A stretch of DNA of 64,000 nucleotides from Chara braunii (taxonomy: Eukaryota > Streptophyta > Charophyceae > Charales > Characeae), in assembly GCA_003427395.1 (NCBI GenBank), contig BFEA01000003.1, positions 93,163 to 157,162 of the forward strand. The letters run 5' to 3'. Of the stretch, positions 23,587 to 35,009 are shown piece by piece. Made by a program: the position numbers and the translations under genes. The notes beneath the pieces were generated by a model. The model saw only the letters and a list, made by a program, of their open reading frames with translations. It had not been told where the DNA came from and did no database searches. How positions within the stretch are numbered: the stretch's first letter is position 1; every line of letters begins with the position of its first letter.

Positions 23587-23865
23587 GTGCAGGTTCACTT
23601 GAAGTTCCCAGACCAAAAAAAAGGAAAAAGGGTTTGGTATCCCTTTTCCCTATCTGAGAAGTTGAGGAGACGCCTCACTCAGACCAGAGAAAGAAGACAG
23701 GGTTTGGCATCCCCTGAGTCATTCGAAAAGTTGAGAAAACATCTCACTCAAGCCAGAAAGAAGAAAAAAAGGTTTGGTATGCCTTACTCCCAGCGTGGCA
23801 GACTGGACAAGTGTCCCAAGCATTGGTTTCAGACTGACAATGTTTCGATTTTACAGCCAAGGTGA
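23587..23865 (+). CDS. Short basic ORF with internal repeats
   Basis: A 92-codon frame with about 2.5 repeats of a 24-residue unit, of the form LSEKLRRRLTQTRERR followed by FEKLRKHLTQARKKK. The nucleotide sequence is repetitive too. It could be a chance frame through a minisatellite. There is no known domain. Confidence 0.2.
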   Translation: MQVHLKFPDQKKGKRVWYPFSLSEKLRRRLTQTRERRQGLASPESFEKLRKHLTQARKKKKRFGMPYSQRGRLDKCPKHWFQTDNVSILQPR

Positions 23866-25302
23866 AGGTTAAGATAACCTTTCTCTGCCATAAAATTCAG
23901 ATTGAGAACAGATTTCAGAGTGACGAGAGGTCAGAACCAGCAAACAAGAAAGTGGAAACACAATCCTTCATAAGTTTATTTGGTGGCCAACAAGAGGCCT
24001 GGTTCACGAGGAACCTGCATCCTCGGCCTTAAGGTATTCAAATTCTCAAGCCAGGGACGCTATGAAGTGAGTATGAACTGTAAATTTTGAGAATAGAATC
24101 AGATTTAGAGAGAGGAGAAGAAATCAGGATTGTACAGGATATAGAAAATCGCCATGAGCTCGATCTGAAGTCGAGAAAGAAGAAAGAAGATGTTGAAAAG
24201 AATGCAGTTACTGGAGTGAGAGGGCGAAGAAACTGGCACTAGGGCTTTACTTGCGGTGGGAGTGATAGGAGTTCTGGGAGTGTAAGGAGGTGAGGAAGTG
24301 TTGGGCGCGCCGTAGCGCGCTTCAAATTTTTTCCGGAAGTACTCCATCATTTCAGGGGATGGAGTCCTTTCGTACCATGCAGAGAGCGGGTGGCGCGGAT
24401 AAGACCTTGAGTGCGCTCCATAACCCCGTATCTCTTCTCCTTCCTCCTCAGAGCTATAATCTCACCGCGTACGGGCTGGCGGCTCCTTCGGAGCCGTACC
24501 CCCTCTTCCTCCTCTTCCTCTTCCCTGTCCCCTACGTGCTTCAGGCATGGCGAAAGACGCGATGGTGACAAAAGGAAAGATAAAAAAAAAAAAAAAGGAA
24601 AGGGACGTGGCACTGAAGACTGAGATTAAGAAAATACTCTAGGAATTAAGAAGAGAATCGCTACTAAGAAAAAGGAGAGGATGTGCTGCGAGAATGATTA
24701 CGCGGACCGCGTGAGATTGCTACGAGTAAGGAGAAGGAAAGACGTGAGCGCTGAGGAAAACGCGAGAAACAGCTGACGCAAAAACTGCAATACGATATTT
24801 GCCGCAAGTTGCAATGAGGTAGAATGAATGTGCTGCCGACGCAGGTTATTTTATACTGGAAGAGCGACACGTTTCGACCCAGCGGGGACGCTGGGTGGGG
24901 GGTTGGTATTATGTCGGAGGGCGCGGTGCCCCGGCCCTCCTCTGTGTGCCAAGTCCCTACTGGATACCAGGTCCTCGCTCTGATGCTGCCGCTCGTTAAG
25001 CCATTATGGAGCCTCCACAACAACGTTGAGCTACCAGGATGGTGCCTTGAAATGGGCTGGCCATGTTGGTGTCTGCCCGCAGCAAAAGGGTGCGCCACAG
25101 GGCTTTCCATTGGTCCACGCAGGCTCGGCGCACTGTTGTACAACAGACCACTAACGGCCTGTGGTCGTGGTAGCCTCCGGGTTCGCCCTTGGAGGCGAAG
25201 GTGAAACGACTGGCACTGTCTTTTTTGCTGCGTGCCGATCGCTCCCTGGTCAAGTTATGGGTTGGATGCTTGGAGCGGTGGTCACTGTCGGGAAAAATAG
25301 AA

Positions 25303-25305
<3 letters not shown>
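23866..25305. other. No supported gene; possible retrocopy ending in poly(A)
   Basis: Small frames only. Acidic and arginine-rich frames at 24105-24613 on the - strand reflect CTTCCTC-type simple sequence. The stretch from about 24830 to 25305 is GC-richer than its surroundings and runs into a 53-base poly(A) tract, as a SINE or processed copy might. I cannot identify its source. Confidence 0.3.

Positions 25306-25358
<53 letters not shown>
25306..25358. repeat. Poly(A) tract, 53 bases
   Basis: Uninterrupted A run preceded by GGAAAAATAGAATGT. It is compatible with the tail of a retrotransposed sequence on the + strand. Confidence 0.95.
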
Positions 25359-25360
<2 letters not shown>

Positions 25361-25466
25361 AAAAGTGAAAAGAAAGCTAGAGGTCTAATCTCCACGACTG
25401 AACTGCCAGCTTTAGTTTGGGGAAATCTGATGACCTTTAGTTATTTTGTTCCTACGTTTTCTTTAT

Positions 25467-25510
25467 TTTCATTATTATTATTATTATTATTATTATTGAT
25501 ATTATTACTT
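25467..25510. repeat. (ATT)n microsatellite
   Basis: ATTATT run with one interruption. Confidence 0.9.
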
Positions 25511-28500
25511 GATTTTCCTTTTTATACGATTGTCAGTCTCGGTTTTCTTTTCGGCCTGTGATATCGCGGAAAGGCCAACGGTTCGAATTTCGAGCCCAAA
25601 CTGTGGTTTATGGCCTAAGTTGGCTGACCCCCCCTGTATATCGTCTGTGGATGGACTGTCCGGTTGAACGCCGCTCGGTGGGACCCCAAAAGAGGGGCGA
25701 CCCGCGGCCGCATTGATAGGAAGCTTATTACCCCCCTAATGGAGGGTCATAAGCCCCCTCCTTGCCATCGGACACGGGTACCCGTTAGTGATAGTCCGTG
25801 GATGCCTTATGGGTAACGTGAGGGGTCGGGTAGTATTCCATTATGGGATCGTTGAGCTAGCAAAAACGTCACGCCAGGGAACGGAGAGGTTGCGATGGGC
25901 TGTAAGAAAACTCTACTCATAATGTGACCGTTCAAGTTGGCGATTTGCCTTCAGGTCCGTTCCTTTTATTCTACCTGGTTATTATCCTCGAAAGACTCGG
26001 TTAATAAAACAAAAGATTTTAAATATTATTTGAGTTTAGTCCCTCGTTTAGAACACAGAGGTTGCGATAAGCGGTGGTACTATAAAAGAAAGGGGAAGTT
26101 GATTTCTGGTTACCGCCTTGCTAGTGAGCGTCAGGCGTGCTCTCCACGCTCTGAGTCAGGTTGCTGCTCACAGCCAGTCGTTCGACTGCCTTGGCCTATG
26201 TTGTTCAAGCGCCCACTATTTTGGGCCAGTGGCCTGGTACGATACGGGGTTTATTGAGCAAAGTCCGGCCATGGTGCAACATGGATATAGGCTGGACTGT
26301 TGGAACCTCCGGACGCGTTGGAGGCAAATGTCTAGGGAGGGACCAGTATCACCGTTATCCTCAACTACGACGGGGGAGATGAAATCGAACTGAAAATTGA
26401 TGTAGAAGGGGCGAAGGAGGGGGAAATGAGAACTAATTCTAAGCTGCAGGATGCGATCACGGAGGCAAGGGATCGCGCGGAAAGGCGTTGCAGGAGGGAT
26501 GGAGTTACCACGAGGATGTTAGTGACACTGGCGTATCATGAGGCGGAGACTTCCACCGACACGATACACCGGGAACAGGCACATTTGGACAGCGACTCAG
26601 GAGGAAAGAGCGAAATGAGGGAGGGAGGAGACAGGGAAACCGATCTCCAGTCCTGGAATCGGCCGGACCAGGTTCGCAAGAACCACCCTCAGGCGCGACC
26701 TGTGGAAGGCGGGCCCGAGGCCAGCTCGCGACAGCAGAGGCCCAGAGGCCGCGAGACAGTTGAGACGAGGGGCAAGAGGGAGAGACACGTGTGAGAGAGA
26801 GATTCTTCGAGGGCGGCAGAAGAGCACAGAGGGCGGACGTCAACTTTGACTTCCGCGTATGGGAGTACACCACAGGACAGGGATGACACGGAGTAGAGAG
26901 AGACACTATGGTTAACACGTGTAGTTGCGAATCACGTGCGATCTGGCGGATGATGCCCTACCGGTAGAAGGGACGTGAGAGCGTGTGGTGTTGTTGACGT
27001 CACCTTCACTTCCGTTGGAGCGACGAGACTGTCACCCTTGCGCGGCTTAGGCGGCTATCATGGGAGGCATCACCCTTGCAAGAGTTGCGGTCGACGTGGA
27101 CAGTTCGGGATGAGCTTGACCCGAGCTTGATCAAGCCAGGGCGGTCTTTTTTTTGCGAGTTCGGGCGACGGGGCCATCCATGCACGAACCCGGTGGAAAA
27201 CGAGCCGGAGACAGACTCGCGACAGCGGACAAGCGGGCGGTAAGACCTTGCGTAGAGGGCACAAGGACAAGACAATGTCAACCTGTTTCTGCTCAGGTGA
27301 GGTAGTTGATCCGTCACGAGAGAGAGAAGAGACTTCTTGGGCGTGTAATGGGTGACAGACTCAAGGGACATGTAGGCTGGTGGAGCTCAATTCTCGATGA
27401 CAGGAGAAGCCAGGCGCTCTAAACAGTTGCATCCGGGGGAAGGTGTTGTTCCAATTAAGGAAGAGAAAGGGGAAATCAGGTGCAGTGGGTGAAAACACCA
27501 GGGCGTGTTCGCCGTTCGATTGCACGATGACTAAAGCTGCGTCTAGGCAGTCACTGCTCGCTCACTAGTTGCTGTCGGAAGCAAGGGGGCGTTTTGCGAG
27601 GACCAGGATGGTTGTGTGGCTATTGGCAGCCATGTCATGGCAATGTCTAGCGGTGCACGAGATGGAGAGAGAGAGCTCCCGCTAAGAGCTCTGAGCGACC
27701 AGTCTCCGAACGGTTTGTCTTAGTAACGTACTCTCGTGTGACTGAATGTGGACTAGTCCTCCTCACGGGGTCTGATGAAACGTTCGTTGCGTATCATTTG
27801 AGTTTGACATCATTCATGGCGTAGCTCTCCTAGTACCCGTGTTTCCAAGGAGGGTGGGTTGATGGAGTAATGTCAATTAGGCGTATTGGGCGAAGAAAAA
27901 ACTGGCGTTTTTTGCCATGCCCTGCGCAAACCGGTTCAACTGCTGAACTGGTAATCCCTGTTCGTCCTTCCTTTGTTGAGTTTAAGCCACGATTTTAGTC
28001 ATTCCTATTCTGTAAGTTGATCAGATTTCACAGTGGTACTGTGGAAAGATTGCGAACGGAGAACGGGGACTGACAAAAATTACCTTTTGGTGCTATATGT
28101 GGCCACTTTTCCTACAATACTCGAGTCTCGGATTGATCGAACCCTGCCTAATAGCAACAAACAGAAGGGAAAAGGGTTTTCTTGTGAGTCATTACAGCTA
28201 TGCTGGAGGCATAACTTGATCGTGTAAAAGTTTCAATTAAAGCAAGTATTCCAAGTAAGGTTTTATCAGGTATCGCAATGAGGAAAGATGTATGATAAGA
28301 GGCCTGTAGTATTCAATTGTCAGCAGGAGAACTATGGAGTTAGACTGTGTACGAGCCTGTAGCGCTTTAGTCACCGTTCGTATGACTGTGAGGTGTTGAG
28401 AGACAAGTGAATGCCATCTCAGATGACTCTCGCGTAAACGTCCATTGAACTGGTAAGCATGAGAGGGTTACAGACTTGGCATCCGTATCCACTTCGTGAA

Positions 28501-28595
28501 TAAAGTATCGACAATGATTTCCTTGGTTGAACATTCATCGAACTGACCCGTTTTCTCTGAGTATTATTTTTTCTTTTCTTTTCTTGTTTAATAAT
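25511..28595. other. No gene clearly supported
   Basis: GGTTCGAATTT at about 25580 resembles a Pol III B-box but has no clear tRNA fold. A 122-codon charged frame at 26426-26794 (Arg/Glu/Gly-rich) lacks any domain and overlaps opposite-strand frames of similar length, so I do not call it. Confidence 0.4.
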
Positions 28596-28868
28596 AACTG
28601 GGAAAATGGGCAAGATCCGGACGGCAGAGTTGCAGGAAATGAGGCCTCAGATCATTACAACACGCTTTTTGACCAGGCGTTAAGAAAGAGGAAAAGGATT
28701 TTCCCCCAACGTGATTAAGCGAGTGTCATAGCCAACGAGAATCTCAATCTTGATGATCTGATTCGTGGGTTTAGTAGGTCGACGCTTATCAACACTACCA
28801 TTTTCGTTGATGGGGAAAAGGAAAATACTACGAGAAGTCGCTTACCTCCTAGTAAAATTCCTAATTGA
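28596..28868 (+). pseudogene. Decayed coding fragment, unknown family
   Basis: One frame reads NNWENGQDPDGRVAGNEASD...ALRKRKRIFPQRD, a TAA stop (28716-28718), then continues as ASVIANENLNLDDLIRGFSR and TLINTTIFVDGEKEN...PPSKIPN before TGA near 28866. Continued protein-like composition across a single stop suggests a real but damaged coding sequence. No domain is recognised. A poly(T) tract follows at about 28880. Confidence 0.3.
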
Positions 28869-28879
28869 TGGTGATTAGG

Positions 28880-28906
28880 TCTTTTTTTTTTTTTTTTTTT
28901 TTTTTT
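28880..28906. repeat. Poly(T) tract
   Basis: An almost pure T run, compatible with the poly(A) tail of a - strand retrocopy. Confidence 0.9.
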
Positions 28907-29726
28907 CTTTTGTGTCCTCCCTCATACATGAATGAGTACGTGTCAACGTTTTTTCGTATCCTGTGAGACACGAAGCAATGGGGCTTATGTACAACACGTA
29001 GGACTGGGAAGAGCGCTTGCCTAGACCCAGATATCATATAGTTGGGCTAGCAATAGTAACGCACTTGTGTTGTGCACTTGTGTTAGTCGAGTCAGACATC
29101 ATGCTCTACGGAGGGCAAAGAGGGAACACGCAATACGCCCTGTTCGTGTTAGCCGTAAAACTGTACTTTATGCATGGAGATCTTAAGGTGCACAGTCTAG
29201 AGCAAGAACGTCCATGTTCGCGATTGTAACACCGAGTGCAGAGTGACCCTGCAATCAAAGTCAATCGGCAGACCTTGATTAAGCCCAATGCCTTGATCTC
29301 CTCTAGTAAGAATGATAAAGGACATGCCAAGTGACAGTATGCAGAATATGGACGGGTCATACAATTAAGTAGGTGCTTTTGGGATGCCTAAACTGTGTGT
29401 GGGTTGCATGAGACGAAAAGCTTTGAGCGACCCTGATTATGCGTGAGAAACCCCAGTGTCGGCCTCGTTTGGGTTCCCAAGAGCCCTTTTGATGTCGAGT
29501 GTGTCATAATCTTGACGATATGTCATTCAACATTGCAAATGCGCACTTACCACTTTCGGCTTGGCCTGCTCCTGGTCGATACCGACACCCTGAAAAAAAA
29601 AACGGGCAATGTGCTGTTGTGCGAAAACTGTTGGGGGCGACTTACTTCTCCTTGAGTATCAAGCCCAACCGAGTTGTTTTCAACCCACCTTACTTGTTGT
29701 TCGTAACTTGGTAAGTCATATGAAAC

Positions 29727-29972
29727 ATGAGAGAAGACGAAGTCCTATTAGTAAAGTGTTGTTCTGTGAGAGACAGAAAGGAAAGATGGGAGGAAGAAGC
29801 CTACACAGATAGGGAAACTCATAAACTGACTCAGAGGAGGTATGTTGTAGAGATGGTCGGAGGAAAGAAGTATATCAAATATGTGCTTTACTTTTACTGT
29901 CGAGATGGTAAATTGCACAGTTTCAATTCGTTCCTAGAAGTCATCGAACAGGCCAGATCAAGGCGCGTGTAG
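29727..29972 (+). CDS. Small ORF, unknown
   Basis: An 81-codon frame with protein-like composition (KERWEEEAYTDRETHKL, then KKYIKYVLYFYCRDGKLHSF). No domain, splice or promoter evidence was found. It lies 0.8 kb upstream of the larger ORF at 30737 and could be a fragment of the same degraded unit. Confidence 0.25.
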   Translation: MREDEVLLVKCCSVRDRKERWEEEAYTDRETHKLTQRRYVVEMVGGKKYIKYVLYFYCRDGKLHSFNSFLEVIEQARSRRV

Positions 29973-30259
29973 AAGCAGGAAATACCCAGACTCCCTTCAC
30001 GAATTTCATTGGTATCTTGGTTAAGGAAAAGTTTCACCTTGCCCACTTCAGTGCTTTCAAGTAATCGGTGTCCTGGTAATCTAACATCCCAAAAGCTTGA
30101 CCAGAATCAGATCACGGTCTGATTAGGATTTCAAATCTGTTCTCAATCAGTTTTCAAATCAGCAGTTCAACAATGTCTAGTCTTGTCGGCGTATCCGATA
30201 AGTAGGAAATACGCAGCTCTTGGTGCTCAGTCATGTCATCCGTCAACAACGCTCTTGTG

Positions 30260-30364
30260 CAGTTGTCAGTGACTAGTACTCAACGCAGTTGTCAGTGTAC
30301 AGTACTCAACGCAGCTGTTGGTGACTAGTACGCAAACGCAGATGTTAGTGACTAATACTCAATG
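30260..30364. repeat. 26-bp minisatellite, four units
   Basis: Units start at 30260, 30286, 30312 and 30339 with the form CAGTTGTCAGTGACTAGTAC followed by TCAACG. It lies about 370 bases upstream of the ORF at 30737. Confidence 0.85.
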
Positions 30365-30736
30365 TTGTTGTCAAAAGAGCGGCACTCAAAGCAACATTCA
30401 GAAACATGCTCAACTCTGTAAACTTGTCAACCCAATGACTAGTTGGTAATTGAATCAGCAACCTTTACATGTGATCAGAGCTCGGTGACTGTACTTCCCT
30501 GGACCTAATCAGGACTTAATTAAAATTTTTAATCAACGCCCAGACAATTTTTCAGGTAGCAATCCAGCAGCATTCAACTACAATCATTCCCCAACAATCT
30601 GTTATCTGTGCAACAGTCAGATCCTGGTCTGAACTGAACAGACACTTGGCGGTTGTTATCCAACACAAAGTTCAACATTATTCAGACGGTATCTTTACTA
30701 GAAGGGACCGACCTGCCCTAATTTCCACTTCAGCCT

Positions 30737-31393
30737 ATGAGTACAGTCCAATCATCCTCGGCTCAGGAGAATGTCCTGACCAGTCTCAATCTGATCGCTT
30801 CCGGAGATGCTTTCCGGTATCGGTATGTCAGTCCAGTCGGTTTCAGACAGGAGGACTTATCCATCTATGTGGTCCACACTGAGTTCGCTGGTGGTACCGT
30901 TCATGACTTGAGGCCCTACTTGAAGAAGGGCAAGGAGTCTCATGAGCACTTTGACTTAGTCTGGACTGCAGCAGCCAAGTACCTGGAAGAGAGGGAGAAA
31001 GAGCTCGACGAGAGCGGTGCCAAGCTGATTCACAGTTTCGTACCAAAGCTCTTCTCTGACTATCCCAGGCCTCCAATACCTTTTACTCTTATTGATGGTT
31101 CTTGTTGGGGTGACTTGATAGATTTGGCAAAGAGGTATATATCACCAGCGCAGATTGACTATCAGGCCTTGACGGAGCCCTCAGAGTTCGATCATCTCGG
31201 ACGAGGAATCTTCTCTAGACCCTATCTGCCTACATTATGGGAAGAGTTTTGTTCCATGATTGACTTTCGAGTCATGTACCTTGGATGTAAATGTTCAAAG
31301 CTTGCAGACTTCAGGTGGCTCTATATACAGAGGTCACAACCTCATAGAGTACGGAGACACGGCAAGAAACCCAAACGACGGACAACAAAATAA
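30737..31393 (+). CDS. Hypothetical protein, 218 codons
   Basis: This is the cleanest unassigned ORF in the window, with no low complexity apart from a basic C-terminus (RRHGKKPKRRTTK). It has a balanced, globular-looking sequence with segments such as DLRPYLKKGKESHEHFDLVWTA and IPFTLIDGSCWGDLIDLAKR. I see no signal peptide, membrane segment, zinc knuckle or known catalytic motif. The start chosen is the first ATG; use of an upstream splice acceptor cannot be excluded. Its setting among retroelement remains suggests a capsid-like or accessory mobile-element protein, but a host exon is possible. Confidence 0.45.
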   Translation: MSTVQSSSAQENVLTSLNLIASGDAFRYRYVSPVGFRQEDLSIYVVHTEFAGGTVHDLRPYLKKGKESHEHFDLVWTAAAKYLEEREKELDESGAKLIHSFVPKLFSDYPRPPIPFTLIDGSCWGDLIDLAKRYISPAQIDYQALTEPSEFDHLGRGIFSRPYLPTLWEEFCSMIDFRVMYLGCKCSKLADFRWLYIQRSQPHRVRRHGKKPKRRTTK

Positions 31394-32413
31394 AAGATTG
31401 AGTGTGATGTTCAGAGGGATGAGTGAGGACTCCTGATTGGTGTTGGTCATGCTCTCTTCCATATATACTTCCTGAGACTATTATGAGTTTCCATTCTTCC
31501 CTCATTCATTTGACTTTGTCATTGCTCGAGTCAGTCGGTCTTGCTTCTTGCATTGTTCTTACTTGATGATTGCTTTCGTGGATGATTATGTCACAGTTCT
31601 CACGATCGGATTGACTTAATTGATGCATGCATAGCACTCCACAATTTATGATTATTATTTGCACGATTCTCCGCTGTTCCGAATCAAAATAAAAGATTCC
31701 TAAGACCGGGGACCGGCGAAGACCGTAATTGAAGGGTCTCGCTCGAAGCCGGACGCACACAGCAGGAAGGGATTTGCTTTATTTGATTTATTTTATTTAT
31801 TGCAAGAGCATACAAAATCCTGTGTGACAGCCTGTTGGCTTTCCGGTCGCCTGAAGTGGCCTGACTGGAAAAAGTGCGACAGCGCGAGCGAGAGAAAGAG
31901 AGAGAGAGAGAGATAACTCGCGTACTACTCCACGACAGCCCAGTCGTGTTCGCTTGCGATCAGCCACGAGGCAGGCGGAGGGGTTTCGCAGGAGGACGAC
32001 TGTAGCAGCCCGTTCCACCAGATGTGATTGCTACAGGCCGAACAGCTCAGTACCCAAGCGGAAGTATTCGTACGGGTCGGTACATGTCATTGACACGGCC
32101 CGGAAAGAAGCCCAAGTTCCACCCCGGCGGGTACCACACACTGTGTGACTGACGACACCAATGAACGGCCACACATCTTTGTCGCTTGCGACTCAACGGT
32201 CGGGCGAGTCCCCATGCTGTATCCGCCTCCCTTAGTCCGAAAAGTCCCACCAACTGCCCGCCCAAAAAGTCTTGCCTCACAATTCGAAAAAGTGCCTAAA
32301 AGATTGGGCAAGAGGGATTGAAGTTTTCTTTTTTACTACCGACGGATCGGGCCCGTCCACTGCGCTTCTTTTTCAAACTCCCCAAAAAGAAGAGTAGTCG
32401 GATCATACTCTTA
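31394..32413. other. No gene supported
   Basis: It contains a short GA repeat at about 31890-31912. The remaining frames are short and overlap on both strands. Confidence 0.5.
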
Positions 32414-32710
32414 GGGCCTAGTTGCACTACTCTCCGTAGGCCAAGTTTGGCGAGTAGGCGCCTGGTTGCACTTACTCGCCAAACTTGGCGAATGCAAAAT
32501 GTGTCAGACGGCTCGCCACACCGTCGACACAAGCGGTGGAAAGTGAATTCGGTTTCCGCGCCTGTGCACGGCGGTTTGTGGAGGGTGGTCATCGGACCTC
32601 TCCACAAAACAACTTTCTGGAGTGCAGGGCTTCACGAGTCGACATCAGGTAGACAAAAAATTTTAACTTTTTGTAGAAGAAATCTAGTGGCGAGTAAGTG
32701 CAACCAGGCC
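32414..32710. mobile_element. TIR element (MITE), copy 1
   Basis: The left end is GGGCCTAGTTGCACTACTC. The right end, read in reverse complement, is GGCCTGGTTGCACTTACTC. Inside are GCCAAGTTTGGCGAGTAGG and its inverse CTCGCCAAACTTGGCGAAT, making internal hairpins. The interior (about 32480-32600) matches the interior of the composite copy at 47943-48315 in reverse orientation. No transposase is present. The target-site duplication could not be settled, so the superfamily is open. Confidence 0.75.
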
Positions 32711-32733
32711 TCGAGTTCGACACAATTCTTCTT

Positions 32734-32757
32734 TATATATATATATATATATATATA
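32734..32757. repeat. (TA)n microsatellite
   Basis: An uninterrupted TA run directly beside the TIR element. Confidence 0.95.
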
Positions 32758-32903
32758 AGGCTTATTTATACATTGCAAATCCTTGGGATGAGGTTGGAGA
32801 CCTCAACAATTCAACCCGGAGTTATCCTGGCAGCCTCAACCAGTTTAGCTTATGAGCAGTGCTCGGTAACCCCTCCATTGTTAAAACGGTCATCCTCAAA
32901 AAG

Positions 32904-32926
32904 GCTGGAAACCGGGTCCAGCATCC
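32904..32926 (+). repeat. Short dispersed repeat, copy 1
   Basis: CTGGAAACCGGGTCCAGCAT plus CCC. Related copies are at 33112-33134 and 37725-37751. The core GGGTCCARCRTCCC is weakly B-box-like, so a SINE family is possible. Confidence 0.5.
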
Positions 32927-33111
32927 CTTCCTAGCCTACACTTTACAATATTGCTCTTTAACACATAGTAAAGAGAGAACAAAGCAAACTCTCAAAATCC
33001 TCATCTATCAACTAGTAAACAGGAAACCCAGATAAAAGTCACAGTCCATAGATCTGTATACCTATTCTTATGACATAATGTTGCCAACAAAAAGCCCATT
33101 TTTTCGCTGTG

Positions 33112-33134
33112 CTGGAAATCGGGTCCAACGTCCC
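33112..33134 (+). repeat. Short dispersed repeat, copy 2
   Basis: CTGGAAATCGGGTCCAACGT plus CCC, preceded by CATTTTTTCGCTGTG. A similar lead (CATTTTTTCGCTG) recurs at about 38457. Confidence 0.5.
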
Positions 33135-33355
33135 CTAAATGTTTCGTTCATATATCAACAAAAGAGAGAGAAGTGAAAGTTTTCCTGTGCATCTTCCAGT
33201 CGAGAGACCGTTTTCAGAATTGGGTCTAAAATGACACCTACAGGATTGTATATACCGGTCTGAAACTGTGTCCTGAGAAGCAGGTTGCCTATGAAGGCAG
33301 ACTTCTCCCCTAAAGCGGCCGAACCGAGGACACGGCCCCCCCTCTTTATCCTGTA

Positions 33356-33870
33356 TCACATTACGGTCAGCGGTCCTTTCAACCATGGGGCCAATATCAT
33401 TTTCCCTTCATCAGAAATTGTCACAAAGAGGTTGTTTTTCGCCCGAGTTTTACTGAACCATACAAAATCGTGATTTTTCCAATCCGTTATGATAACGAAA
33501 CGGATTTTCTTTCTAATGTAATTGGTGGTCTGTTGTAGGCCAATTGTTTCTCTCCGGAAGACTTTCGTGTTCTTCATAGCCCATATAGATTCCATTATTA
33601 TTCCTCTGTAGATCAAGGTCTTGTACCACACACCTGACGAGAAGCTAGTTCCTTCAGATGGTTGACGATAAAGGATAAAGTTGTCAATCCAAATCAATCT
33701 CTCCTCACCACAGTCCTTCCATTTTTCTTTTCACCATTCTCATAATTCGTTTGAAAAAGGGCAGCACAACCACACGTGAGCTGCGTTTTCCCAGCCCCAG
33801 TCGCACCTTTCACAGGTGGTGGGAATATTCATACCTTTGGAGTTGAGCCATAGCGCCGAGGGAGTAATTT
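33356..33870 (-). pseudogene. LINE C-terminus: zinc-binding domain and tail
   Basis: The - strand reads CERCDWGWENAAHVWLCCP at about 33758-33815, a C-x2-C...H-x4-C zinc-binding module at the C-terminus of plant LINE ORF2 proteins. The downstream frame (33356-33697) aligns by eye with the tail of the other LINE (ESIWAMKNTKVFRR versus ETIWKDRNRSRFEG). Stops and frameshifts separate the parts. Confidence 0.7.
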
Positions 33871-34691
33871 GGAGGGACTAGAACCAAAGGATGGCGGCCC
33901 TCTTTTGGGACGGCATTTTTTCAGCGCTTTCCATAGCTTGAACAAGACTTCATCTTGAATGTTTGTTACTTGCTGTGTTGCTAGTCTTCTCTGGACTGTG
34001 TAAATAGGTTTCTTGATAACCTTTTCCTGAAGCAACCGCATACCAATCTTAGACTCGTAATGGTATAGGGGGGTAGGGGACGGCTCTGCCACCGAGGCGG
34101 GCCAGCCTAACAATAATGGTTCCACCCCCTTGTAATCAGGTCCTAGATTGAGGACTTGGATTTCCCTTGCCTGTCTGCCCTGGTGTTGACAGACTCTAGC
34201 TTCCATGAAACCTATTGTAGATGGGATGGTAGCGTCCTTCATATATTTCAGTTTGTCTCCTCCTTTGACTTTTCGAACCCAGCATTGTACCTTTATTTCC
34301 GCCCCGAGCTCAGGCTCCAAAACTTTCCAAATTGTACCATTTCCATCATCCGCCAGCAACCAGGTATGTTGGTTGTATTTTGTCCCCTCCCTTAGGGCTG
34401 TGACCCAATGGGGGGGGTAGCTTGCTCTGTCGTCTGGAGGTTTATTTCCTGGTTTCTCAAACTGGGAAGTTTTTCTCTTACCTTCAGCAGGGGGAGCCAG
34501 TCCCCTTCGCAGAGGTCCCACAAGTCTCTAATTTGTATTATTCCTCTTTCAATCAAGGCACGCCCAAAAGAGTATACACTCCCATCTGCCATAAGTAGGT
34601 CCTCCCCCTCAGTTTTTATGAAACTGTTTTCAAATATCACTTGGTTGAGAATCTCCTCCTTGGAGTTAGGCTCCCTAAGGGGGTGGGGCAA
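33829..34691 (-). pseudogene. LINE ORF2, region between RT and zinc finger
   Basis: Two overlapping - frames (34392-34691 and 33829-34521). The first reads MADGSVYSFGRALIERGIIQIRDLW and matches EADGSTGSFGQAWIKRGVVRISDLW in the + LINE at about 46045-46115, so both elements belong to one family. A frameshift lies in their overlap near 34450. Confidence 0.75.
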
Positions 34692-35009
34692 AACTTTGTT
34701 TCATGCAAATATGATATTTTTCCAAATGTGGGAGGATGACCGTCTATGGCTATATGATTTAATCTGTAGGCATAGCCAAACATGGGTTCCTTTTTGAAGA
34801 TTTTATTCCTGTTGCAAGATGTACTCAGCCAACACTACCCATATTTTATCTTTAGGGTCGAACATTGCCAGTACAGATCATTTTGTCAGAAGAGCAATAT
34901 TTTGCTGGTAGGGGTCTAAGATCCCCATGCCCCCTTGATCTCTTGGGCAGGCTATGGTTTTCCAGGCCACTTTGACGATAAAACCTTAGTCTTCCTCCGA
35001 CCGAGGTTT

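Noticed and set aside
26426-26794. 122-codon charged frame
   Set aside because: No domain, biased composition, and equally long frames on the opposite strand.
32296-32607. Cys/Arg-rich frame shared with 48025-48258
   Set aside because: The two protein-like similarities arise because both are copies of the same non-coding TIR element.
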